Made by a program: the position numbers and the translations under genes. Below the pieces are notes generated by a model. That model was not told the DNA's origin. It did not search any database and was given only the letters and a program-made list of their open reading frames with translations. DNA of 64,000 nucleotides from Chitinophagales bacterium (GTDB lineage Bacteria > Bacteroidota > Bacteroidia > Chitinophagales > BACL12). Below, in pieces: positions 35,238 through 44,035 of the stretch (positions are counted from its first letter, which is position 1; every line of letters starts with the position of its first letter). The DNA lies in contig JACJXO010000002.1 of NCBI GenBank assembly GCA_020636645.1, positions 310,001 through 374,000 on the forward strand, read 5' to 3'.

Positions 35238-37151
35238 TTATTCTTTAACGAACTTCTCTGTATAGTGAGACTTGCCGTTAGACACATCTACCAGGTAGAT
35301 GCCTGAAGCCAGATCCTGTACCTGCAGCTCAATAAGATTATCGCCGCTGGTAACTGAAGCCTGAGAGGTCATCACTTTATTGCCCAAAATATCTGTTACG
35401 GTAACAAACACCTGAGTATTCTCCTGGATGCTGAAGTAGTTGACAGTAGCAACTGAGCTTGCAGGGTTCGGGAAGATACCAACTATAGCGTTGTTCCATT
35501 CTTCGTCTATAATGGTTTCTGAGCCATCTGTTCTCCAGGAAGAGCTGCTTGCTTCCACCAGCAGGTCATAACAATCAGCAGCGTCAAATGCGCCATCCCA
35601 TCCGTACACATAGACATAGCGTGCACCCTGAGAATTGGTATTCCAAATGATTACTTCATCAGCTGTACCTGCATTCTCAGATATACCTTTCTGGCTATTG
35701 CCACGATATAGACGAACATCATAATCAGCCGGCAGGCTGGTCAGTGTAACCTTGATCTTGGTATTGGGTGCGCTGGTGGTAAACTTATACCAGTCTTTGT
35801 CAGTAGCACTGCTTATCAGAGCAGAGTAGGTTACACCAGTACTGATAACATGGGCATTACCCTTGTTATGGTTAGGTTCACCCAGATCGGTACAGGTTCC
35901 GCCACCGCCGCCACCGGCAGTAGTGAACAGTTCAGAAGCGCTGTATCCGCTGGTAGTACCGCCGGAGCATACTGTTTCTACCTGCCATTCATAATCAGTG
36001 TCGGCGGTGAGGCCGGTATAGTTAATGGACGTAGAAGCTGTAGAGCCGGTAGCCCAGGTAGCAGTGCCCACCTGACGACCGCGAACGTTATAAGAAGTAG
36101 CACCCGGTACTGCAGACCAGTTCAGGGTTGCCTGTATATCAGTAATGGCAGTGGTATTCAGAGAAGAAGGCACATCACAGGTACCTCCGCCACCTCCGCC
36201 GCATCCGTCAGATGACAGCAGTGAATAGCGGGCTCCGCCCGGAGCCAGAACTGCCTGCATGCGGCTTTTCTGATCCTGGGTGAAAATGTTCATACAGTCG
36301 TCGTCAGTATAATCCATGTAGTTCTGTACCATATCTTTGGTACCACATGAAATGGTGCCCAGATTACAGCCGTAGTTGGGACCATCTGAAGATGGAGTAT
36401 CTGCGCAGAAATCATCCACACCACAACCACCATCGCCCCAGATGTGGCGAAGGTTCAGCCAGTGACCTACTTCGTGGGTGGCAGTACGGCCCAGGTTGAA
36501 TGGAGCAGCAGCTGCACCAGTATTACCAAATGCCTGGTAGTCACACACCACACCGTCTGTAGCGGCAGCACCGCCTGGAAACTGTGCGTAACCCAGCAGG
36601 CCGGATCCCAGATCACATACCCACAGGTTCAGGTAGCTGTTACGATCCCAGGCGTCATGACCACCCTGAGAGGTATATTTTACCTTATCATCTGTGGTAA
36701 ATGAGGTCTTGGTTGTAGAAGTACGGGTGATACCGGTAGTAGGGTTGCCGTTCGGATCTGTGGTTGCAAGACAAAACTCGATCTCACAGTCGGCTGCTAC
36801 ACCTACAAATTCTGCCAGTGTGGAAGAGGCATCTGCATTCAGCCTGCGGAAGTCTTCATTCAAAACTTCTAACTGAGACAGAACCTGTGCATCGCTGATG
36901 TTCTCAGACGCTGTGTTGTACACCACGTGCACAACGGTCGGGATGGTCACCACGGTACGGGTGCCTCCGGCTTCATTGGCAATGTACTCCTGGGTGAAAG
37001 CTTCGATGGCTTCCATACGGGCAGCATAGTTCGGGTCTTCCAGCCTCAAACGGGCATCGGCTTCCATGGTTCCACATTGACGATAGGCCTCCTGAGCCAT
37101 CACTGACCCCATGGTTCCAGCCAACAGAACCGTAAACAGAAATCTTTTCAT
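35238..37151 (-). CDS. Secreted M43 metallopeptidase with FnIII, PPC and T9SS domains
   Basis: About 637 residues from ATG 37151 (MKRFLFTVLLAGTMGSVMA signal peptide); the open frame extends to an unlikely start at 37244. A pro-region is followed by a pappalysin/cytophagalysin-type zinc peptidase domain with the motif HEVGHWLNLRHIWGD (zinc ligands His226, His230, His236, catalytic Glu227). Next come a fibronectin type III domain (about 305-390), a pre-peptidase C-terminal (PPC) domain with DKDWYKF, and a type A T9SS sorting domain (GIFPNPASS ... GIYLVDVSNGKS). It is exported to the surface or medium and probably digests proteins. Gly-rich linkers (GGGGG) separate the domains. Confidence 0.94.
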   Translation of the reverse strand: MKRFLFTVLLAGTMGSVMAQEAYRQCGTMEADARLRLEDPNYAARMEAIEAFTQEYIANEAGGTRTVVTIPTVVHVVYNTASENISDAQVLSQLEVLNEDFRRLNADASSTLAEFVGVAADCEIEFCLATTDPNGNPTTGITRTSTTKTSFTTDDKVKYTSQGGHDAWDRNSYLNLWVCDLGSGLLGYAQFPGGAAATDGVVCDYQAFGNTGAAAAPFNLGRTATHEVGHWLNLRHIWGDGGCGVDDFCADTPSSDGPNYGCNLGTISCGTKDMVQNYMDYTDDDCMNIFTQDQKSRMQAVLAPGGARYSLLSSDGCGGGGGGTCDVPSSLNTTAITDIQATLNWSAVPGATSYNVRGRQVGTATWATGSTASTSINYTGLTADTDYEWQVETVCSGGTTSGYSASELFTTAGGGGGGTCTDLGEPNHNKGNAHVISTGVTYSALISSATDKDWYKFTTSAPNTKIKVTLTSLPADYDVRLYRGNSQKGISENAGTADEVIIWNTNSQGARYVYVYGWDGAFDAADCYDLLVEASSSSWRTDGSETIIDEEWNNAIVGIFPNPASSVATVNYFSIQENTQVFVTVTDILGNKVMTSQASVTSGDNLIELQVQDLASGIYLVDVSNGKSHYTEKFVKE

Positions 37152-37511
37152 GTTCTTTTTTGGTTTTTGATTGTGTGGGTTAAACAATAATACTTTTGTG
37201 TGGTCTGCAGGGTTTTGCAAACAGGTGCAACACGGCATCTGCAACTACTTAGAGCATGCTAAATTAGCTTTTGGTTGCAATACCGGAACACCTTTTTCAT
37301 GACGCTGTTTTCCAGTGTCACATTAGTGAAAACATTTATCAACAGCACTGACAGGAAAGGCCATAATGAGAAGCGAGAACCAGATGAAAATTTTTTTTAA
37401 TCCCGTCACGGATTGGTCTTTTCATAGATTTTTTTACTATTGATAAAAATGGGTATTAAATGATCCCTTTGAATGACAAAAAGATAAAAAGGAATTCTAA
37501 AAATTACTGAA
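37152..37511. other. Intergenic region between the divergent metallopeptidase and metH genes
   Basis: 360 bp without a convincing gene. It is AT-rich near metH. A TACTTTTG string lies at about 37190 on the plus strand, and CCCTTTG about 40 bases before metH could be a weak promoter box. I looked for a cobalamin or SAM riboswitch because the next gene needs cobalamin; no B12-box, paired S-box core or terminator hairpin was found. A short palindrome (AGCATGCT) is near 37252. Confidence 0.4.
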
Positions 37512-40500
37512 TTGGAAGAAAAATGGGATGCGCTGAAAGAGGCTCTATCTGCCGGAATACTGGTATTGGATGGCGCCATGGGTACGATGATCCAGCGTTA
37601 TGGTCTGAAGGAGGAAGATTTCAGAGGAGAAAGGTTTGCTGACTGGCCGACAGATCTTGCCGGAAATAATGATCTGTTAAGCCTGACCAGACCGGATATC
37701 ATTCGGCAGATCCATACCGAATACCTGGAAGCCGGTGCAGACATCATAGAGACCAACACCTTTAATGCGAACAGCATTTCGCAGGCTGACTATGGCATGG
37801 AATCTCTGGCATATGAGCTGAATGCAGTGGCTGCCCGGCTTGCCCGTGAGGCCGTTGAAAAGCACCGGCAGATATCTCCCGAAAGGCGGGTGTTCGTTGC
37901 CGGAGCCATTGGCCCTACCAATAAAACCCTGTCTTTATCGCCCGATGTGAATAATCCCGGATTCCGGGCACTGGATTTTGACACCCTTGCAGTTGCCTAC
38001 ATGGAACAGATCAACGGACTGCTTGATGGCGGAGTTGATCTGCTGCTTATTGAGACCATCTTTGACACCCTGAATGCCAAAGCAGCGCTGTCAGCCTGCC
38101 AGCAGGTCATGGACATTCGCGGCGTAAGCATCCCCATCATGTTGTCGGGAACCATTACAGATGCCAGTGGCAGAACACTCAGCGGGCAAACCCTGGAGGC
38201 ATTTCTGTATTCCGTTTCGCACGCACCGCTTTTAAGCATTGGCCTGAACTGTGCTCTGGGCGCCAGACAACTTTTGCCCTATGTAAGAGAACTGGCTGAC
38301 AAGACCGGATTATATGTATCAGCTTATCCAAATGCGGGGCTGCCCAATGCATTTGGAGAATATGATGAAAGTGCCCACAGCCATGGAGAAGACATCCGGC
38401 ACTATCTGGAGGAGGGGCTCCTTAATATAGTAGGAGGTTGCTGCGGCACCACCCCTGATCACATCAGGGAGATAGCCAGGCTCGTAACGATGCACTCCCC
38501 CAGAAAACCAGCAACTCCTGATAAGAAGCCTCAATTCAGCGGTCTGGAGGCACTGCCTGTTTTTGCCGGAAGCAATTTCATCAATATCGGTGAACGAACC
38601 AATGTGGCAGGATCCAGAGCCTTCAAGAAACTGATCAAAGAAAACCGGTTTGAGGAAGCACTTCAGGTGGCTCGTCAGCAGGCAGAGAACGGCGCCCAGA
38701 TGCTGGACGTAAATATGGACGATGGCATGATCAACGGGGTCGAGGCCATGACCACCTTTCTGCATCTCCTCATGGCAGAACCTGACATTGCCCGGCTACC
38801 TGTTGTGGTTGATTCCAGCAAATGGGAAGTGATCGAAGCCGGACTGAAATGCCTGCAAGGCCGAAGCGTGGTCAACTCCATTTCTTTAAAGGAAGGCGAA
38901 ACCGAGTTTTTACGCCAGGCAAAAATTGCCAAAAGACTGGGTGCTGCTGTCATAGTCATGGCTTTTGATGAAGAAGGACAGGCTACAACTTTTGAAAGAC
39001 GAACAGCTATCTGCTCCAGAGCATACCGGTTGCTGACCGAGAAAGCCGGATTCCAACCTGAAGAGATCGTATTTGATCCGAACATCCTTACCATAGCCAC
39101 CGGCATGGAAGAACACAATGATTATGGTGTTGATTTCATTCGCACGGTCAGGTGGATCAAAGAAAACCTTCCGGGAACACTGGTGAGTGGCGGGGTCAGC
39201 AATATCTCTTTTGCTTTTCAGGGCAATGACCTGGTCAGAGAGGCCATGCATACCGTGTTCCTGTATCATGCCATTGCAGCAGGTATGGACATGGGCATTG
39301 TCAATGCCGGGATGATAGGCATTTATGAAGACATTGATCTGCCATTGAAAGAACGACTGGAAGATGTATTGTTCAACAGAAGACCCGATGCCACTGAGAG
39401 GCTGGTGGCATTTGCAGCTTCCATGCAGCAGGGTGCAGAGATCAAGACTGCGCAGACAGATGCCTGGAGAACAGAAGATCTGGAGAGTCGGTTAAGGTTT
39501 GCACTGGTGCATGGCAATACAAATTTTATTGAGGCCGATACTGAGGAGGCTCTGGAAGTTCTGGGCAATCCATTAGCTGTTATTGAAGGTCCTCTTATGG
39601 CGGGAATGAATGTGGTTGGTGATCTTTTCGGCAGCGGAAAGATGTTCCTGCCTCAGGTAGTTAAAAGCGCACGTGTCATGAAGAAGGCTGTAGCCTGGCT
39701 GGAACCACACCTGCTTCGCCACAAAGAACTGTCGGGAGCAGACCAGCGCAGCAGAAAGAAAATCCTGCTTGCAACAGTCAAGGGAGATGTACATGATATT
39801 GGTAAAAATATCGTATCTGTTGTACTGGCATGTAACAACTATGATATAGTAGATATGGGAGTCATGGTTCCGGGAGAAAAGATCCTGGAAAAAGCAGTGG
39901 AAGAAGAGGTAGATATGATAGGACTGAGCGGGCTCATCACGCCATCACTGGACGAAATGGTGCGGGTGGCACGGGCGATGGAGGAGCGGGGCATGCAATT
40001 ACCACTTCTCATAGGAGGTGCCACAACATCCAGATTGCATACTGCCGTGAAGATAGCACCTGTGTACAGTGGTGTGACCGTGCATGTTACAGATGCCTCC
40101 AGGTGTGTGGGTGTAGCCGCTTCACTGACCGGCGAACAGGCATTGGCATACCGAAAAGAAATAGACACCACCTATCAGGAACTACGGGAACAACACGCAC
40201 GTAAAAACAACGACCACAACCTGCTTCCAATCACAGTTGCCCGTCAAAACAAATGGTCATTTGACTGGAATTCTTACACACCACCACTTCCTCAAAGACC
40301 CGGCACATACGTCTTCAAAGAAGAGGAAATAACCGTAGATGCCATCAGGGAATACATTGACTGGACACCATTTTTTCAAACCTGGGAACTAAGCGGCAGA
40401 TATCCTGAAATTCTGACCGATGAAATCGTGGGGGAAGCTGCAGGGAAACTATGGGAGGATGCGCAGGTCATGCTGGACACCATACAGCAACAGCAATGGA

Positions 40501-41183
40501 TCAGTTTGCAGGCGGTGATCCGGATTGAGCGGGCCTCTTCCACCGGCGATGATATAGTAGTGACCGACGAATTCAACCAGCAAACGATGTTCCATACCAT
40601 TCGGCAGCAGCAGGTGAAAGCCGGCGGGCTGCCAAATTATGCGCTGGCAGATTTCATTGCACCCAAAGACAGCGGGGTGACCGATTACCTGGGTGGGTTT
40701 GCTGTGTGCGCACACTGGAAAACAGAACAGGTTATTCGTGATATGGAAGCTGCCCACGACGATTATTCAGCCATACTGGCAAGGGCACTGGCCGACCGTT
40801 TGGCGGAAGCACTGGCAGAATATGTTCACCAACAGGTGAGAAGAACTTACTGGGGGTATGAGACCGGAGATGCGGGAACTACGGAAGACCTCATCCGTGA
40901 AAAGTACCAGGGCATCAGACCTGCGCCGGGTTATCCTGCCTGCCCGGACCACACAGAAAAGCGCACCTTGCTGGACTGGCTGAACGCAACTGAGCATACT
41001 TCCATCCGTCTGACCGAGACCCTGGCCATGCACCCGGCAGCCAGTGTGTGCGGCTGGTATTTCTCGCATCCGGAAAGCAGGTATTTCACCACTGGCAGGA
41101 TCGGTGATGACCAGCTGGAAGACCTGGGAAAAAGGAAACAGATGCCGGCAGCATCGCTGCGCAACTGGCTGGGCATCCGGTAA
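37512..41183 (+). CDS. metH: Cobalamin-dependent methionine synthase
   Basis: A 1223-residue modular enzyme that transfers a methyl group from methyltetrahydrofolate to homocysteine through cobalamin. Homocysteine domain (1-330) with zinc cysteines Cys247 (GLNCALGA) and Cys310-Cys311 (VGGCCGTTPDH); pterin-binding domain (about 350-620, GERTNVAGSRAF); cap; cobalamin domain with DVHDIGK (axial His761); and the reactivation domain that binds SAM (about 900-1223, including RPAPGYPACPDH). All modules are present and in order. The start is TTG 37512: a TAA lies 27 bases upstream in frame and no ATG precedes the conserved DGAMGTMIQ. No metF is adjacent. Confidence 0.97.
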   Translation: MEEKWDALKEALSAGILVLDGAMGTMIQRYGLKEEDFRGERFADWPTDLAGNNDLLSLTRPDIIRQIHTEYLEAGADIIETNTFNANSISQADYGMESLAYELNAVAARLAREAVEKHRQISPERRVFVAGAIGPTNKTLSLSPDVNNPGFRALDFDTLAVAYMEQINGLLDGGVDLLLIETIFDTLNAKAALSACQQVMDIRGVSIPIMLSGTITDASGRTLSGQTLEAFLYSVSHAPLLSIGLNCALGARQLLPYVRELADKTGLYVSAYPNAGLPNAFGEYDESAHSHGEDIRHYLEEGLLNIVGGCCGTTPDHIREIARLVTMHSPRKPATPDKKPQFSGLEALPVFAGSNFINIGERTNVAGSRAFKKLIKENRFEEALQVARQQAENGAQMLDVNMDDGMINGVEAMTTFLHLLMAEPDIARLPVVVDSSKWEVIEAGLKCLQGRSVVNSISLKEGETEFLRQAKIAKRLGAAVIVMAFDEEGQATTFERRTAICSRAYRLLTEKAGFQPEEIVFDPNILTIATGMEEHNDYGVDFIRTVRWIKENLPGTLVSGGVSNISFAFQGNDLVREAMHTVFLYHAIAAGMDMGIVNAGMIGIYEDIDLPLKERLEDVLFNRRPDATERLVAFAASMQQGAEIKTAQTDAWRTEDLESRLRFALVHGNTNFIEADTEEALEVLGNPLAVIEGPLMAGMNVVGDLFGSGKMFLPQVVKSARVMKKAVAWLEPHLLRHKELSGADQRSRKKILLATVKGDVHDIGKNIVSVVLACNNYDIVDMGVMVPGEKILEKAVEEEVDMIGLSGLITPSLDEMVRVARAMEERGMQLPLLIGGATTSRLHTAVKIAPVYSGVTVHVTDASRCVGVAASLTGEQALAYRKEIDTTYQELREQHARKNNDHNLLPITVARQNKWSFDWNSYTPPLPQRPGTYVFKEEEITVDAIREYIDWTPFFQTWELSGRYPEILTDEIVGEAAGKLWEDAQVMLDTIQQQQWISLQAVIRIERASSTGDDIVVTDEFNQQTMFHTIRQQQVKAGGLPNYALADFIAPKDSGVTDYLGGFAVCAHWKTEQVIRDMEAAHDDYSAILARALADRLAEALAEYVHQQVRRTYWGYETGDAGTTEDLIREKYQGIRPAPGYPACPDHTEKRTLLDWLNATEHTSIRLTETLAMHPAASVCGWYFSHPESRYFTTGRIGDDQLEDLGKRKQMPAASLRNWLGIR

Positions 41184-41195
41184 CTGGCAGGCGGG

Positions 41196-42260
41196 TCAGA
41201 AAGACAGCTGTAATTGACCGGGCCGTCGGAAAGCAGACAGGTCAAGCGAGACCTTCTCCCGATCGCCGAAATATTTTTCGCGGGTGATGGTGTACATACG
41301 TCGGATGGTTTCCGCCCACTGTCCTTCGCCCTTCATTCTGGTGCCAAACCTGCTATCATTTAATTTACCTCCGTGCAGGTCGCACACTTGCGACAGCACC
41401 TTATCTGCCATACCCGGAAAGGTTTTACGTATCCAGTCTTCGAAGATGACAGAGACCGCACCGTTCAGGCGAAGCACAATGTAACCTGCATCAGAAGCAC
41501 CGTGTTTGGCCGCCCGTCTGATCACTTCCGGGAGCTCATGATCGTTCAGACCGGGAATAACCGGTGCCACCAGTACCTGTACGGGGATACCGTGGCTGCT
41601 CAGGGTTTCCATCACCTCCAGTCTTTTCTTATAGGTAGCGGTGCGGGGCTCCAGTTTTTCCCGGGTCTTCTCATGGATTCCGTTCATAGAGATCATGACC
41701 TGTACCAGATTCAGAGCTGCCAGTTGCTGCAGGATGTCCAGATCACGCAGGATCAGACTGTTCTTGGTAACAATACCCACAGGATTGCGAAACTTCAGGC
41801 ATACCTTCAGCAGTTCTCGGGTGATCTTCCACTTTCTTTCAGCCGGCTGGTAGCAGTCCGTATTACCGGAAAAGGAGACCGGCGATGGTACCCATTTCGG
41901 ATCCATGAAGGTGGCCTCCAGAAGCCTGGGCGCTTCGGGCTTCACCATAATGCGGCTTTCAAAATCCAGGCCTGCGCTGAAGCCCCAGTACTGGTGAGAA
42001 TTGCGGGCATAACAATACACACAGCCGTGCTCACAGCCCTGGTAGGGATTGACACTCCAGAGCATACCTACATCGGGGCTATCCACCTTGTTCAGGATCT
42101 TTTTGGGAAATTCCCGGAAAAACTGGGTATCGGGTGAAGACTGCTCATGCTCATCAATACCTTCGGGGTAAAGAACAGCCCTGTGTTGCGCATGAAAGCG
42201 GTTGTCGGGATTGAACTGCGCACCACGACCGCGGAGAGTTGTTGCCTGTATGCCTTCCAT
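41196..42260 (-). CDS. PA0069/Rv2578c-family radical SAM protein
   Basis: A 354-residue radical SAM enzyme of the SplB-related PA0069 group. The cluster motif is CEHGCVYCYARNSHQYWGF (Cys-x3-Cys-x2-Cys), preceded by WSVNPYQG. Conserved parts include FSGNTDCYQPAERKWKITRELL and KNSLILRDLDILQQL. Start ATG 42260 is preferred over an upstream TTG (42281) because the latter lies inside the operator region. The function of the family is unknown; its closest characterised relatives include spore photoproduct lyase, a DNA repair enzyme. It diverges from a LexA-like repressor and shares its operator array, so co-regulation with DNA damage is likely. The gene converges on metH. Confidence 0.88.
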   Translation of the reverse strand: MEGIQATTLRGRGAQFNPDNRFHAQHRAVLYPEGIDEHEQSSPDTQFFREFPKKILNKVDSPDVGMLWSVNPYQGCEHGCVYCYARNSHQYWGFSAGLDFESRIMVKPEAPRLLEATFMDPKWVPSPVSFSGNTDCYQPAERKWKITRELLKVCLKFRNPVGIVTKNSLILRDLDILQQLAALNLVQVMISMNGIHEKTREKLEPRTATYKKRLEVMETLSSHGIPVQVLVAPVIPGLNDHELPEVIRRAAKHGASDAGYIVLRLNGAVSVIFEDWIRKTFPGMADKVLSQVCDLHGGKLNDSRFGTRMKGEGQWAETIRRMYTITREKYFGDREKVSLDLSAFRRPGQLQLSF

Positions 42261-42263
42261 ATA

Positions 42264-42413
42264 AGTCAGAATAGATGACAAATTACGTCAATAAAAATGA
42301 CATTGTCAATGTAAATGACATTTTTTGTCAAAAAAATTGACTTTTTTTTCTTCGGGTATTGCAGATGTCAGCAAGTGTCAATATTTTTGACATACAAGTC
42401 AATTAAACTGACA
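42264..42413. promoter_or_regulatory. Six-site operator array, consensus TGTCA-N7-TGACA
   Basis: The 156-bp region between the radical SAM gene and the LexA-like repressor holds six 17-bp inverted repeats at 42264-42280, 42286-42302, 42304-42320, 42326-42342, 42376-42392 and 42397-42413. Sites 3 and 5 are perfect TGTCA-N7-TGACA; the others differ by one base. Centre-to-centre distances are 22, 18, 22, 50 and 21 bases, so most neighbours sit about two helical turns apart. The outer two sites adjoin the two divergent start codons. This is the expected autoregulatory operator of the repressor and a candidate SOS box; no copy was seen elsewhere in the window. Confidence 0.8.
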
Positions 42414-42416
42414 GTC

Positions 42417-43193
42417 ATGCACCATCTCTCATCCAACCTCAAATACCTGCGGGCAGCCAGGAAGCTGAGCCAGCAGGAACTGGCCGATCTTCTTGAAGTA
42501 GGGCGCACGGCCATAGCCAATTATGAATCGGGTATTGCCAATCCGGGGCACAAGACCCTGTTGGCACTGGTCAACATCTTCGGCATTTCGCTGGACGAAT
42601 TGCTGTACCAGGACCTGCAGGAGACCGGCATCAACCGGAAGGAATTCCAGCCTGTGGTGGTGACGGTAGATAAGAGCGGGCAGGAAAATATTGTGTTGGT
42701 AGATACCAAGGCTGCAGCGGGTTATCCTACACGGTATCTGGAACCGGAGTATTATAAGGAGTTACCTGCCTTCCAGCTGCCCGGAGCAGACTACCGCAAC
42801 GGCACCTTCCGCTGTTTCGAGGTGGAGGGCGACAGTATGAATGACACCCTGCAGAGCGGCGATTATGTGATCGGGCGTTTCTGTGATAACCACTATAAAG
42901 ATGTGCGGGAAGGCTATGTGCATGTAGTAGTGACCGGCGACCAGGTGCTGGTAAAGCGGGTCATCAACAAGGCGGAACAGGAGAGCAAGCTCATTCTGCT
43001 CAGCGACAACGACGTGTACCCGCCCATTGAAGCAGGCCTCGATGAAGTGAAGGAGATCTGGCAGGTCAAAAGCAAACTGTCTTCCTATCTGCCCGTGAAA
43101 CGCAACGACCTCGACCGGCTCATCGGCGATCTCACGTCTGAGATCCGCATGCTCAAGCAGCGGGTGGATGATATGCAACGAGGAGAAGCCTGA
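42417..43193 (+). CDS. LexA-like transcriptional repressor (HTH-XRE plus S24 peptidase)
   Basis: A 258-residue repressor. The N-terminal helix-turn-helix (LRAARKLSQQELADLLEVGR) is of the XRE/Cro type, not the winged helix of LexA. The C-terminal domain is S24/LexA-like: cleavage site Ala101-Gly102 in TKAAAGY, nucleophile Ser140 in EGDSMND and Lys180 in QVLVKR. The 39- and 40-residue spacings resemble LexA (35 and 37). It should be cleaved on RecA activation, as CI and UmuD are. Start ATG 42417, four bases after an operator; the frame is open to TTG 42315, which would run through the operators. The gene precedes dinB and dnaE, so it probably represses this mutagenesis block. Confidence 0.93.
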   Translation: MHHLSSNLKYLRAARKLSQQELADLLEVGRTAIANYESGIANPGHKTLLALVNIFGISLDELLYQDLQETGINRKEFQPVVVTVDKSGQENIVLVDTKAAAGYPTRYLEPEYYKELPAFQLPGADYRNGTFRCFEVEGDSMNDTLQSGDYVIGRFCDNHYKDVREGYVHVVVTGDQVLVKRVINKAEQESKLILLSDNDVYPPIEAGLDEVKEIWQVKSKLSSYLPVKRNDLDRLIGDLTSEIRMLKQRVDDMQRGEA

Positions 43194-43320
43194 GTGATGC
43201 CTGTTGCAAGACATCTGTACCGGACCGGGCACAACCATTCGCCCCCGCTTTACTGAGACCATACGGCCTCTTGCCTTTCAGTACCCCTTACGGCGGTAGC
43301 GGGGAAGGTGTGTCGGAAAA

Positions 43321-44035
43321 GAGTCAGCAGTTGGCGGTTGGCAGTGGGCAAAAACAAGTATCGGGTAGCGAGTATCGGGTACTATCTACCAATGACCAAT
43401 GACCAACAACTAAAAACCAAATGTGAGAGGTGAGAAGTGAATGGTGAGTCGCTCATCAAAAACAAGTATCGAGTATCAAGTATCAGGTACTATCTACTAA
43501 TGACCAATGACCAGCAACTAAAAACCAAAAACGAATAACGCAAAACGAACAACGAACAACGAGTAAAGCAGTAAGCAGTTGGCTGCGCCAGCAGTAATGA
43601 AATAGTAGCAGGTATCGAGTATCAGGTAGCAGGTACTATCCACCAATGACCAGCAACTAAATGTGAGAGGTTAGCAGTGAATGGTGAGTCGTTCATCAAA
43701 AACAAGTATCGAGTATCAAGTATCAGGTACTATCTACTAATGACCAATGACCAGCAACTAAAAACCAAATGTGAGAGGTGAGAAGTGAATGGTGAGTCGC
43801 TCATCAAAAACAAGTATCGGGTAGCGGGTATCAAGTATCGGGTACTAACAACCAATGACCAATGACCAACAACTAAAAACCAAAAACGAATAACGCAAAA
43901 CGAACAACAAACAACGAGTAAAGCAGTAAGCAGTTGGCTGCGCCAGCAGTAATGAAATAGTATCGGGTAAAGGCAGCCAAACCAATAACCAAAAACGAAT
44001 AACGAATAACGCAAAACGAACAACGAATCTCCTCC
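43321..44035. repeat. Heptamer-periodic degenerate repeat array 1
   Basis: About 710 bases without a credible gene, built from drifting 7-bp units whose phase holds over long stretches. Units move gradually through families: GGCAGTT-like, GTATCGG-like, ATGACCA-like, ACTAAAA-like, GTGAGAG-like, then ACGAATA/ACGCAAA/ACGAACA-like. Larger copies also recur: 43441-43529 reappears at 43681-43769 with one mismatch, and 43531-43607 reappears at 43886-43962 with one mismatch. It ends at the dinB start codon. It resembles the heptanucleotide STRR-type arrays of cyanobacteria in principle but not in sequence. The region 43194-43320 before it holds no recognisable element. Confidence 0.9.

Noticed and set aside
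37152..37244. Extended start of the metallopeptidase at 37244
   Set aside because: The extra residues precede a complete signal peptide beginning at ATG 37151.
37152..37511. Cobalamin or SAM riboswitch before metH
   Set aside because: No B12-box or S-box core and no terminator or start-sequestering hairpin could be recognised.
42315..42416. N-terminal extension of the LexA-like repressor from TTG 42315
   Set aside because: It would translate through the operator array and yields a Phe-rich string unlike any helix-turn-helix opening; ATG 42417 fits the family start.
43243..43304. Terminator hairpin after the repressor gene
   Set aside because: The arms CCCCGCT and AGCGGGG are about 48 bases apart and no T tract follows.
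43321..44035. Possible CRISPR array
   Set aside because: Units are 7 bases and drift continuously; there are no constant repeats of 25-40 bases with unique spacers and no cas genes nearby.
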